Origin: an uncultured Desulfovibrio sp.
GTDB lineage: Bacteria > Desulfobacterota > Desulfovibrionia > Desulfovibrionales > Desulfovibrionaceae
Direction of reading: 5' to 3'
DNA length: 64,000 nucleotides
Assembly (NCBI RefSeq): GCF_944324525.1
Contig: NZ_CALUWS010000002.1
Location: forward strand, 87,289 to 151,288
This document shows, piece after piece, positions 54,253 through 62,743 of the stretch. Position numbers and translations under genes: made by a program. The notes under the pieces were generated by a model that did not search any database, was not told the DNA's origin, and saw only the letters and a program-made list of their open reading frames with translations. Position 1 is the first letter of the stretch. Each line of letters begins with the position of its first letter.

Positions 54253-56748
54253 TCACGCTTCCGCAGCCGACGGCAGCCTGCCGCTCCGCCAGGCGCAGAG
54301 TCCCCAGGCAGCCTGCCCCAATGAAAGGCCGCCGTCCCCGGGCGGCAGTTCACGCGGCAGCAGCGGATGCAGTTCCCACGCCCGCAAGGCCCGCACCAGC
54401 AGCCGCGCCAGCAGCAGGTTCTGCAGACAGCCCCCGGCCAGCGCCACCGTCCGAAAGCCCGTCATGGCGGCGAGCCGGGCAGCCAGCCGCGCCAGCCCCA
54501 AAGCCAGCCGTTCGTGGAAGCGCAGGGCCGCCGTGGCCGCCCCGTACCGGGCGGCGTCGCGCTGCGCCAGCGCAAAAAGGGAGGCCGCATCCAGCTGCCA
54601 GGTCGCGCCGTCGTCCAGCGGCGGCCGCAACAAGGCCTCCACCGTATCCTCTCCCGCGTCCAGCGGTCGGGCATCCTGACGGCGGGCAAGGGTCTCCAGC
54701 CGGATGGCGGCCTGCCCTTCGTAACTGGTCATCAGACAGATCCCCAGCTCGGCGGATACGGCATCAAAGAGCCGTCCGCAACTGCTGGTCAGGGGACAGT
54801 TGACGCCCCGGCGCAGCAGCTCCCGCAGCAACGGAGCCTGCTGCCGGGCGGACCTGCGGGCCGAGGCCGGCAGAGCATCGGCTCCCCACGCGGCGACGGA
54901 CGGACGCCCGGCCTCATCCCAGCTTGCGGGCAGGCCCTCCTGCCCCAGCAGCTCCCGCAGCGCCAGCGCCAGCCGCCACGGCTCCCGGATGGCGGCCTCC
55001 CCGCCGGGCAAGGCAAAGGGCGAAAGTTGGCCCCGCCGCTCCCAGCGCACAGCGCCCAGCTCCATCACCAGCAGCTCCCCGCCCCAGATGCTGCCGTCCG
55101 TCCCCAGTCCCGTGCCGTCCAGACAGAGGGCCAGCGCGCCGTCCAGACGGCCGTGCTCGGCCAGCACCGCCGCGGCATGGGCGGCATGATGCTGCAGAGG
55201 CAGCAGGGGCAGGCCCTCGGCGCGGGCCCTGTCCCGCGCCCAGCGCGAAGAGTGGAGATCCGGGTGCAGATCGCAGACGAACAGCGCCGGGCGCACTTCC
55301 AGCAGACGTTCCAGATGCGCGGAGGCCTCTTCATAAAAATGGGCCGTGGGCAGGTTTTCCAGATCGCCGATGTGCTGGCTCACAAAGGCATCCTTGCCGC
55401 GCGTCAGGCAGAAGGTGGCCTTGAGCTGCGCGCCTGCGCCGCAGACCGTGGGGGACTGGGCGTCCGCAAGATCCAGCAGCACGGGACGCGGCACATATCC
55501 CCGCGCCCGCCGGTGGAAAAAGGGGGCGGCCCCCTCTGCCCGATCGCCGGGAAAGAGCGCGGTGACGCTGTCGTCCACGCGTACCAGGATATCCCGGTCA
55601 TGCAGCAGGAAGGCGTCCGCCTCGTGCCGCAGGCGGGCAAGGGCCTCGCGGTTGCCGAGGCAAAGCGGCTCGCCGCGCGGATTGGCGGAAGTCATGACCA
55701 GCGCGGGCGGCAAGGGAGCTTCCCGCGCCAGCGCATCGAACAGCGCCACATGCAGCGGGGTATACGGCAGCATGATGCCCAGACTGTCCGTATCCGGGGC
55801 CAGCAGCGGAGACAGTCCGCCGCCCCCGGCAACGTCCTCCCGCAACGGACAAAGCACGATGGGCTTTTCCGGCGAGCACAGCAGGGCCTCGTGTTCCGGG
55901 GCCAGAGCGCAGCAGGCCCGCGCCGCCTCCAGATCCGGCAGCATGACGGCAAGGGCCTTGTGCGGCCGGTTCTTGCGCTGCCGCAGGCTGGCCACGGCCT
56001 CGTCCCGCCGGGCGTCGCAAGCCAGCTGGAAGCCGCCCAGCCCCTTCAGCGCCAGGATGCCGCCCTGCCGCAAGACCGCAACCGCTTCCGCAAGAGCCTG
56101 CCCGGGCTGCGCCGCTTCCCGCGCGGGCGGGGCTCCCCTGTCCGCATCCGAGGCCCGCACGAACCAGAGCCGGGGACCGCAGACCGGACAGGCCACCGGC
56201 TGAGCATGGAAACGCCTGTTCAACGGGTCGCCGTATTCGGCGGCGCAACGCGGACACAAGGGGAAACAAGCCATGCTGGTGGTGGCGCGGTCATACGGGA
56301 TGGCGCGCGTGATGGTGTAGCGCGGACCGCAATTGGTGCAGTTGGTGAAGGCATAACCGTAACGGGAATCGCCGGGATCGCGCATCTCCCGCAGACAATC
56401 CGGGCAGATGCCCACGTCCGGGCTGATCAGCACGCTGTGGCCGCTCCGCCCCGTGCTCTGCACGATGCGGAAGGCCGTGCCGCGCAAGGCCTCGTCCACA
56501 GGCAGCTCCGTGCGTTCCAGCCGGGTCAGCCGGGCCAGCGGCGGCAGTTCGTCATGCAGTCGCCGCAAAAAACGCTCCACAGCGGCGGACGGCCCCTGCA
56601 GTTCGATACATACGCCTTCCGACGTATTGCCCACCTGACCGGCCAACGCTTCCTCCACGGCCAGACGGTAGACGAAGGGCCGGAAGCCCACGCCCTGCAC
56701 CTGGCCGCCCACGAGGCAGCGGCAATGGATCTCGTTGAATTCGACCAT
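54253..56748 (-). CDS. hypF: Carbamoyltransferase HypF
   Basis: HypF makes the thiocarbamate on HypE that supplies the CN ligands of [NiFe] hydrogenase. The 831-residue protein is complete: acylphosphatase domain (GGQVQGVGFRPFVYRLA; VGNTSEGVCIEL), two C-x-x-C zinc motif pairs (CPDC...CTNC; CPRC...CPVC, residues about 114-190), a YrdC-like domain (about 215-400, KNRPHKALAVMLPD), and the Kae1-like carbamoyltransferase domain (LQHHAAHAAAVLAEHG, CLDGTGLGTDGSIWGGELL). The other hyp genes are not in the window. A family A repeat lies immediately downstream. Confidence 0.96.
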   Translation of the reverse strand: MVEFNEIHCRCLVGGQVQGVGFRPFVYRLAVEEALAGQVGNTSEGVCIELQGPSAAVERFLRRLHDELPPLARLTRLERTELPVDEALRGTAFRIVQSTGRSGHSVLISPDVGICPDCLREMRDPGDSRYGYAFTNCTNCGPRYTITRAIPYDRATTSMACFPLCPRCAAEYGDPLNRRFHAQPVACPVCGPRLWFVRASDADRGAPPAREAAQPGQALAEAVAVLRQGGILALKGLGGFQLACDARRDEAVASLRQRKNRPHKALAVMLPDLEAARACCALAPEHEALLCSPEKPIVLCPLREDVAGGGGLSPLLAPDTDSLGIMLPYTPLHVALFDALAREAPLPPALVMTSANPRGEPLCLGNREALARLRHEADAFLLHDRDILVRVDDSVTALFPGDRAEGAAPFFHRRARGYVPRPVLLDLADAQSPTVCGAGAQLKATFCLTRGKDAFVSQHIGDLENLPTAHFYEEASAHLERLLEVRPALFVCDLHPDLHSSRWARDRARAEGLPLLPLQHHAAHAAAVLAEHGRLDGALALCLDGTGLGTDGSIWGGELLVMELGAVRWERRGQLSPFALPGGEAAIREPWRLALALRELLGQEGLPASWDEAGRPSVAAWGADALPASARRSARQQAPLLRELLRRGVNCPLTSSCGRLFDAVSAELGICLMTSYEGQAAIRLETLARRQDARPLDAGEDTVEALLRPPLDDGATWQLDAASLFALAQRDAARYGAATAALRFHERLALGLARLAARLAAMTGFRTVALAGGCLQNLLLARLLVRALRAWELHPLLPRELPPGDGGLSLGQAAWGLCAWRSGRLPSAAEA

Positions 56749-56879
56749 GGATCAAGCCTAGCACAAGGAGAGGGGAATGCCCAGCTTCGCCCGTCGGGAT
56801 GCCGCCTGACGCGACGCAAGGGTTTGAGGGGAAGCGGTTACTCCCCCTCAAGCAGGCAGTGGAATGCGTGAGACTCGGA

Positions 56880-57061
56880 ACGCATTACGCTTTTTGAGGA
56901 GGCCCCTTTGCGCTGCCGTCAATGTCCGTAAGGTCCCTGCGCCGCCTAACAGGCACGGCTCTCTGGGCTGCCGTCAATAAGGAGAATCTCTTCCTTTTGG
57001 GACGGGGCTCCTCGTATCCCCGCTTCCCCCAAATAAGAACGAACAGCGTCGGCAGGCCCTA
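56880..57061. mobile_element. Family B element, degraded copy at the acyltransferase 3' end
   Basis: Matches to the complete copy, in reverse orientation: TGCCGTCAATGTCCGTAAGG, CCCTGCGCC and GCCTAACAGGCACGG (a hairpin unit), CCCCGCTTCCCCCAAATAAG, and the end GGCAGGCCCTA. The final CTA (57059-57061) is the complement of the acyltransferase TAG stop. The left end cannot be fixed; before it lies a TTGAGGGG/CCCCTCAA hairpin (56824-56851). The hairpin arms combine those of the two different units in the complete copy. Confidence 0.6.
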
Positions 57062-58102
57062 ACCGCCGATGACATAGCGCGAACGCTTGCCCAGCCCCTT
57101 CTTGAGGAGGAAGACAAGCCCCATACACAGCCCTATCTCCACGATGGCCACCAGCAGGGACACCGGCACGAGGCTGCCCCAGAGGTTCAGCAGCGCCGGG
57201 AACAGGAAGGGATCGCAAATGTTCTGCACGATGACATGCAGGAAGAAGAGCGGGAAGCTGTAACGGGCCAGCAGATCCAGCAGAGAGCTCGGCGTGTTCA
57301 GACGTTCCAGCAGGAGGATGGCGCACATGCCGATGGTGGTTTTCTGGATGAAATAGGCTGTCTCCGTATTGGGGATGAAATCAAGATAGAAGTTGACGAA
57401 GACGAGCAGCGTGCTGAAGACGGCGATATGCACGATGCTGCGGATATGCCGCGTGATGAAGTCCATGCACATCTCTCTGTTGCGGGCAAAAAAGATGCCC
57501 AGCAGGAAGACAGGCAGGAAATAGCAGTAGTTGCGGAAGAAAAAAAGCAGGCCGCGCGGCACCATGAGCGGCAGGACGGAAAGCGGCACCAGCAGGCGGG
57601 CCAGCAGCGCATCATCCATGTAGAAAAACAGCGGGCTGATGACGAACACGGTCAGGATGAACGGGATATACCAGTACGGCGTCAGACTGGCCGAGCCATA
57701 AAGCAGGCACGTCAGCACATCTTCCGCCGACGTGAGGGGCATGCCCTCGTTGATGAAGGCCGGGAACGTGCCGCCGAACCAGAAGATGCAGCTTCCGGCA
57801 AGCAGCAACAGGCAGGAGATGATGAGGTAAGGCGTCAGCACGTTGCGTATCTTGGCCTTGTACAAGGCGATGACGGAAAAAGGCTTTTTCCGGTTCACAT
57901 ACTCGAAGAGGTAGCCGGAAATGAAGATGAAGTAGATGGTGCTGGAATGGAAGAAGGTATCGCTCAGGGCGGTGATGAGCCGCTTTTCCGCCTCGAACCC
58001 CTCAAGGAAAGGGGGCTCGTGCCACAAGTGGGTCAGCATCACGGAAAGGATGGCAAGGGCCCGGAAATAGTGGAAGGTCATATCGTATTTCTTGTCGGTC
58101 AT
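57059..58102 (-). CDS. Acyltransferase 3 family membrane protein (OafA-like)
   Basis: A 347-residue inner membrane O-acyltransferase with about ten segments. ATG 58102 gives the standard start (KKYDMTFHYFRALAILSVML, with the family's R-A-[IL] motif and a following THLWH containing the likely catalytic His). FISGYLFEY is the usual G-F/Y-L motif of the family. Members O-acetylate or acylate surface polysaccharides; the substrate is unknown. The mRNA leader contains GGAGG-AAG-CCTCC just before the ATG, which could mask the ribosome site. The TAG stop is formed by the end of a family B element. Confidence 0.85.
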   Translation of the reverse strand: MTDKKYDMTFHYFRALAILSVMLTHLWHEPPFLEGFEAEKRLITALSDTFFHSSTIYFIFISGYLFEYVNRKKPFSVIALYKAKIRNVLTPYLIISCLLLLAGSCIFWFGGTFPAFINEGMPLTSAEDVLTCLLYGSASLTPYWYIPFILTVFVISPLFFYMDDALLARLLVPLSVLPLMVPRGLLFFFRNYCYFLPVFLLGIFFARNREMCMDFITRHIRSIVHIAVFSTLLVFVNFYLDFIPNTETAYFIQKTTIGMCAILLLERLNTPSSLLDLLARYSFPLFFLHVIVQNICDPFLFPALLNLWGSLVPVSLLVAIVEIGLCMGLVFLLKKGLGKRSRYVIGG

Positions 58103-58349
58103 GCGGAGGCTTCCTCCTGACGGGGGAACAGGGCTGTCGTGCGGACGCACTCGGGGGGAACAACGTACGAGGGGGGATTTTGGGGCAGGTAGCAGAAAGC
58201 GCCGCCCCCGTAAAGCAAAAAACCGCGAGCGCTCCCGGCGGGGACGCGGGCCGCTCCGGCTTGCCTCAGGGAAGCCCCTTCTGCTATGCAGAAAAAAGAC
58301 TCTCCCGCTGACGGGAGCCGCCATTTGCCTTTTTTCGGGAGGATAAGGA

Positions 58350-58946
58350 ATGTCCGAGAACCGGCAGAAACAACAGCAGGCCGCCCATACCGTGGGCGAG
58401 CGGGTGCGCTCCTTTCGGGAGGCGCGCGGCATCGACCGGGAAACGCTGGCGGCCGATGCCAGCCTGAGCGTGGAGTTCGTGGAACGGCTGGAAAACGGCG
58501 AAGTCTACCCCGCCATCGGCCCCATGCAGAAGGTGGCCCGCGCTCTGGGCCTGCGCCTGGGGACCTTTCTGGACGATCAGTTCACCCGGGATCCCATCAT
58601 AAGCAACATCCATGACACCGGTTCGGATCCCTGTCTGCACACGGGCAGCATGCCCCGCCCGAGCTACATCTACCACGCGCTGGGCAAGGGCAAGAACGAC
58701 CGCAACATGGAACCGTTCTGCATCGAGATCTACCCGGATGCCGAAAACGCCGTCCGCAAGACCAGTTCCCATCAGGGCGAGGAATTCGTCCTCGTGCTGG
58801 AAGGTGAGCTGCTCGTGGTCTACGGACGGGAGACCCATATCCTCAAGGCCGGGCAGACCATTTATTACAACTCCATCGTGCCGCACTATGTGGGCCCGGC
58901 CAACGACAAGCCGGTGCGCATCCTTGCCGTGACCTACAACCCTTAG
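58350..58946 (+). CDS. XRE-family regulator with cupin sensor domain
   Basis: A 198-residue protein: HTH_XRE domain (residues about 16-75: VGERVRSFREARGIDRETLA, LSVEFVERLENGEVYPAIG) and a C-terminal cupin_2 barrel (about 120-195: HQGEEFVLVLEGELLVVYG, LKAGQTIYYNSIVPHYVG). GGGAGGATAAGG precedes ATG 58350. It lies 109 bases upstream of an acyl-CoA ligase gene on the same strand; this pairing is common in anaerobes and suggests that the cupin senses an acyl or aromatic acid related to the ligase's substrate. Confidence 0.9.
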   Translation: MSENRQKQQQAAHTVGERVRSFREARGIDRETLAADASLSVEFVERLENGEVYPAIGPMQKVARALGLRLGTFLDDQFTRDPIISNIHDTGSDPCLHTGSMPRPSYIYHALGKGKNDRNMEPFCIEIYPDAENAVRKTSSHQGEEFVLVLEGELLVVYGRETHILKAGQTIYYNSIVPHYVGPANDKPVRILAVTYNP

Positions 58947-59055
58947 CAGCGGAACGAAACCGGCCCATTCCGGGCAGCCTGACGGCAGGACGCTCCCGTC
59001 ATCATGACGGCGGAACGGCCTGCCGCGCATGCGCAGGCATTGCGGAGGATCAGTT

Positions 59056-60735
59056 ATGGATGAAAAGGTACGCGAACGTCAGGCGCAATTCGTCCTGCGG
59101 GAAAAGACGCTGGGCCAGATCCTGGACGAGACCGTGGCGCGCTTCCCGGACAGGGACGCCGTGATCTATGCCGACCGCAACTACCGCAAGACCTGGCGGG
59201 AATTTGCCGAAGTGGTGGACAACTTCGCCAAGGGCCTGATGGCGCTGGGCGTGCGCAAAGGGGAAAAGGTCGCCGTCTGGGCCACCAACGTGCCGTACTG
59301 GGTGGCGCTGCAGTTCGCCACCGCCAAGATCGGCGCCATCCTGCTGACCGTGAACACCAACTATCGGGAGCACGAGCTGCGCTATCTGCTGCAGCAGTCC
59401 GAATGCGAGAACATCTTTCTCATCGACAGCCTGCGCGATCACGATTATGTGGACACCCTCTACAAGATCGCGCCCGAACTGCGGATACAGTCACGGGGCG
59501 AACTGCGCTGCCGGGATCTGCCGCATCTGAAGCGGGTCTGCTTCCTCGGAGCGGAAAAATACCGCGGCATGTATTCCGTGCCCGAGATCATGGCCCTGTC
59601 CGTCATGGTGGACGACGAGGAATACAAGGCGCGGCAGGCCTCCCTCGATCCCTGGGACGCCATCAACATGCAGTATACATCCGGCACCACGGGCTTTCCC
59701 AAGGGGGTCATGCTCACCCATGTGGGCGTGGGCCTCAACGGCTACTGGATCGGCCGCCACCAGCGCTTCACCGAACAGGACCGCGTCTGCCTGCCGGTGC
59801 CGCTCTTCCACTGCTTCGGCTGCGTGCTGGGCGTCTCGGCCTGCGTCAATCACGGGGCCTGCATGGTCATCCTGGAGTCCTACAATCCCCTGCAGGTCCT
59901 TGCCGCCGTGGACAGCGAGCGCTGCACCGCCCTCTACGGCGTGCCGACCATGTTCCTGGCGGAGCTGGAACACAAACTGTTCAAGCGCTTCGACGTCTCC
60001 AGCCTGCGTACGGGCATCATGGCCGGTTCCGTCTGCCCGGAATCGCTCATGCGACGCGTGGTGGACGAGATGAACATGAAGGAGATCACCATCTGTTACG
60101 GGCTGACCGAGGGCTCGCCCGTCATGACCCAGTCGGACATCCACGACCCGCTGTCCGTGCGCTGCGAGACCGTGGGCTGCGCCATGCCCGGCATCGAGGT
60201 GCGCGTGGCCGACCCGGATACCTGCGAGGAACTGCCGCGCGGCCAGGTGGGCGAGATCATCTGCCGCGGCTACAACGTCATGAAGGGCTACTACAAGATG
60301 CCCGAGGAAACGGCAAAGGCCATTTCCCCCGACGGCTGGCTGCACTCCGGCGATCTGGGCGTCATGGACGAAAACGGCTATGTGCGGGTCACCGGCCGCA
60401 TCAAGGACATGATCATCCGCGGCGGCGAAAACGTCTATCCGCGCGAGGTGGAGGAATTTCTGCTGGAGATGCCGGGCGTGCTGGATGTGCAGGTGGTGGC
60501 CGTGCCCAGCCGCAAGTATGGCGAAGAGGTCGGCGCTTTCCTCATCCCCCGGCCGGGCGTGGAACTGGCCCCGGAGGATGTGCGCGCCTTCTGCCGGGGC
60601 AAGATCGCCTGGTACAAGGTGCCGCGCTATGTGGCCATCGTGTCCGGCTTCCCGCTCACGGCCAGCGGCAAGATCCAGAAGTACAAGCTGCGGGAGATGG
60701 CCGCTGAACGCTGGCCGGAAGCCATGCAGAAGTAG
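59056..60735 (+). CDS. Acyl-CoA synthetase (AMP-forming), FadD-like
   Basis: A 559-residue AMP-binding enzyme of the ANL superfamily that activates a carboxylic acid with ATP and CoA. Core motifs: YTSGTTGFPKGVMLTH (A3, near residue 207), YGLTEGSPV (A5), GWLHSGDLGVMDENGYVRVTGR (A7-A8 region, read in parts), KDMIIRGGENVYPREVE (A8) and the C-terminal catalytic Lys in LTASGKIQKYKLRE (A10). ATG 59056 has GCGGAGGA upstream. It resembles medium- or long-chain ligases; chain length is not readable. Probably controlled by the preceding XRE-cupin protein. Confidence 0.93.
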   Translation: MDEKVRERQAQFVLREKTLGQILDETVARFPDRDAVIYADRNYRKTWREFAEVVDNFAKGLMALGVRKGEKVAVWATNVPYWVALQFATAKIGAILLTVNTNYREHELRYLLQQSECENIFLIDSLRDHDYVDTLYKIAPELRIQSRGELRCRDLPHLKRVCFLGAEKYRGMYSVPEIMALSVMVDDEEYKARQASLDPWDAINMQYTSGTTGFPKGVMLTHVGVGLNGYWIGRHQRFTEQDRVCLPVPLFHCFGCVLGVSACVNHGACMVILESYNPLQVLAAVDSERCTALYGVPTMFLAELEHKLFKRFDVSSLRTGIMAGSVCPESLMRRVVDEMNMKEITICYGLTEGSPVMTQSDIHDPLSVRCETVGCAMPGIEVRVADPDTCEELPRGQVGEIICRGYNVMKGYYKMPEETAKAISPDGWLHSGDLGVMDENGYVRVTGRIKDMIIRGGENVYPREVEEFLLEMPGVLDVQVVAVPSRKYGEEVGAFLIPRPGVELAPEDVRAFCRGKIAWYKVPRYVAIVSGFPLTASGKIQKYKLREMAAERWPEAMQK

Positions 60736-60803
60736 GCCGCGCCCCCTCCCGGCACGCGGCGCGTCCAGGACCGGAATCCCGCAAGAACCACAAAGGAACC
60801 CAG

Positions 60804-62060
60804 ATGAAAAAGGCCATGCCCCTGCCCGAACCCTGGTCGGAAACCGAAAGCGCCCCGCACAGCACCGCCCTGCCCGGCGCACGGGATGTGCATCTCTCGC
60901 GGGAGACGGCCTCCCCGGCGGCCGCGGCGGATGCCCCCCACACTCCGGCGGATAGCCACGCCAGCCCGACGGATGTCCACGACGCGCCGACGGCTGCGCC
61001 GGGATCCGCCGGCCATGAGACGCAGGCCGCAGCCGCGAAACTGGCGGACATCCCCCTGCCCGGCGAAGACTTTACCCTGGAAGAAGAACCGCGCCGCGCC
61101 GCAGACCTTGCGGCCCCGGCGGCCGCCTGTCCCGGTCAGGCGCAATGTCCGCTGGCCCGCATCCCCGAGAGCGCCTGGAAGGAACTTTTCCGCCGCCCCT
61201 TCCGCCGGCGGCATCCCGTGATTTTCTGGGGCATCGTCCTGCTGGTGCTGGTGGGGGTTGTCTCCGCCCTGCTGCTGGATGAGGACGACCTCGGCGGCGA
61301 GCGTATCGCCCTGCTGGAAGTTCGCGGCCCCATCAGCGACGTGCGGCCTCATCTGGAATGGCTGGACAAGGTGGCCGCCAACCCCGACGTCAAGGGCCTG
61401 CTGGTGCGGGTGGACTCCCCCGGCGGCAGCGCCGCGGCCTCGCAGGAACTTTACGAGGCCATCGCCGCCCTGGGCAAACGCATGCCCGTGGCCGTCTCCA
61501 TGGGCGGCACGGCGGCCTCCGGCGGCCTGATGGTCAGCATGGCGGGCAAGCGCATCTTCGCCAATGCCGCCACGGTGACGGGCTCCATCGGCGTGCGCAT
61601 GGACATCCCCCAGATCCGCCAGCTGCTGGACAAGATCGGCGTGGGACAGGAGACCCTGACCACCGGCCCCTACAAGGATGCCGGTTCCATGCTGCGCCCG
61701 CTGACGCGCGAAGAACGGGAATACTTTGAAGGTCTGCTCAAGGACATGCACGACATCTTTGTCGGCATCGTGGCGCAGGCGCGCGACATGCCGCGGGCAA
61801 AGGCCGCGGAACTCGCCTCCGGCAAGGTATTCACCGGCCGCGAGGCCCTCCGGCTGGGCCTGGTGGACGAATTGGGCACCGCCAGCGACGCGCGGCGCTG
61901 GCTGGCAGAGCAATGTCATGTGCCGGCCACACGCAAACTGCTGCAGCGCCCCCGCGAGGATAAATGGTGGCAGCAGCCCCTGCAGAGCCTCCTGCAATCG
62001 CTGCTGCGGCTGGATGCGGCCGCCGCGGGCACGAGCCCGGCCGTCCTGTACCAGATGTAG
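60804..62060 (+). CDS. sppA: Signal peptide peptidase SppA (36-kDa type) with long N-terminal region
   Basis: S49-family serine protease that degrades cleaved signal peptides in the membrane. The catalytic dyad is S239 (GGTAASGGLM) and K291 (TTGPYKDAGSM); the 52-residue spacing matches the short, single-domain SppA of Bacillus. One membrane anchor precedes it (HPVIFWGIVLLVLVGVVSALLL, read in parts; about residues 137-158). Unusually, about 130 residues rich in Ala, Pro, Asp and His come before the anchor and would lie in the cytoplasm. The gene follows the ligase by 68 bases and ends in its own terminator. Confidence 0.9.
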   Translation: MKKAMPLPEPWSETESAPHSTALPGARDVHLSRETASPAAAADAPHTPADSHASPTDVHDAPTAAPGSAGHETQAAAAKLADIPLPGEDFTLEEEPRRAADLAAPAAACPGQAQCPLARIPESAWKELFRRPFRRRHPVIFWGIVLLVLVGVVSALLLDEDDLGGERIALLEVRGPISDVRPHLEWLDKVAANPDVKGLLVRVDSPGGSAAASQELYEAIAALGKRMPVAVSMGGTAASGGLMVSMAGKRIFANAATVTGSIGVRMDIPQIRQLLDKIGVGQETLTTGPYKDAGSMLRPLTREEREYFEGLLKDMHDIFVGIVAQARDMPRAKAAELASGKVFTGREALRLGLVDELGTASDARRWLAEQCHVPATRKLLQRPREDKWWQQPLQSLLQSLLRLDAAAAGTSPAVLYQM

Positions 62061-62086
62061 AAAATCCCGCCCTTCTCCGCTGCATG

Positions 62087-62125
62087 GCCGGAGCCGCCTT
62101 CCTTCTGAAGGCGCTCCGGCTTTTT
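62087..62125 (+). terminator. Rho-independent terminator after sppA
   Basis: GCCGGAGCCGCCTTC (62087-62101) pairs with GAAGGCGCTCCGGC (62107-62120) with one bulged base; five T residues follow (62121-62125). It lies 26 bases past the sppA stop. Confidence 0.88.
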
Positions 62126-62190
62126 CGTCACACGCGGGGAGAGCCCAGGTGCGGCGGTCTGCCTCCCGGCCTGTCCCGGTCGTCCGTTAG

Positions 62191-62328
62191 AGCGTTTCAC
62201 CTTTGAAAAAGGTGAAACACGAGGCGGCGGCACAGCGCCGCCCGGCCCAAACCAAGCGGAAAAACCGCGTTTTTTTCGCGAAACGACAGGCCGTGTTTGC
62301 AACGCAACGCGTTTCAAACGGGAAATGC
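62191..62328 (-). repeat. Family A repeat (inverted, full length)
   Basis: 138 bp from GAGCGTTTCACCTTTGAAAA to GTTTCAAACGGGAAATGC. It includes the small terminal hairpin GTTTCACCTTT/AAAGGTGAAAC, the GGCGGC core and the A-run/T-run hairpin (GGAAAAACC, GGTTTTTTT-type arms). The expected last bases (TCT of GCTCT) are replaced: family B begins two bases later at CTAG (62330). Confidence 0.82.
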
Positions 62329-62329
62329 C

Positions 62330-62743
62330 CTAGGGCCTGTTAACACAAATTTTACAGATAATTTCAATAGATAAAACAAGTAAACTGTACACGCTCCGCT
62401 TGATTTTGGGGACGGGGTCGCCACATTTCCCTGCCTCTTCCCCGGTAAAAGCGCGCTGGGGAAGGGATAGGGGGCTTGGGGGGAAGGATGGCGAGAACGC
62501 CTTTTCTCGCTCCGCTGCGAAAAGGCTGGGCCTCCCGCGCCGGCGGCGACCGAAAGGCGGCCCGGAGGGCCGTGTCCGTTAGGCGACGCAGGAGCCTTAC
62601 GGACATCGACAGCAGAGCGCGACCGAAAGGCGGCCCGGAGGGCCGTGCCTGTTAGGCGACGCAGGAGCCTTACAGGCATCGACAGCAGAGCGCGGGGTTC
62701 CCCTTCCCCCCAGCAGGCGGCAAATAGTGTTAACAGGCCCTAG
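62330..62743. mobile_element. Family B element, complete copy (MITE-like)
   Basis: A 414-bp non-coding element with perfect 17-bp terminal inverted repeats: CTAGGGCCTGTTAACAC (62330-62346) and GTGTTAACAGGCCCTAG (62727-62743). The outer CTAG/TA fits insertion at CTAG with TA duplication, as known for IS630- and some IS5-family elements. No transposase is encoded. Inside are an AT-rich end (62347-62390), the G-rich block shared with other copies, and two 73-bp tandem hairpin units. The right-hand CTA (62740-62742) is the complement of the TAG stop of the DMT gene. Confidence 0.88.
62546..62691. repeat. Two 73-bp tandem units with covarying hairpins
   Basis: Unit 1 (62546-62618) and unit 2 (62619-62691) are identical except in one hairpin. 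Unit 1 pairs GTCCGTTAGGC with GCCTTACGGAC; unit 2 pairs GCCTGTTAGGC with GCCTTACAGGC. Both stems surround the same nine-base loop GACGCAGGA. Changes at stem positions 2 (T-A to C-G) and 4 (C-G to T-A) keep pairing. A second hairpin GGCCC-GGA-GGGCC lies in each unit. Confidence 0.85.

Noticed and set aside
62546-62691. Tandem hairpin units as integron attC sites
   Set aside because: GTTAGGC and GCCTAAC-like heptamers occur, but they lie in the order opposite to attC (core inside rather than outside the stem), the partner reads GTAAGGC, and there is no integrase or cassette gene.
62546-62691. CRISPR array
   Set aside because: Only two units, directly adjoining with no spacer, and no cas genes in the window.
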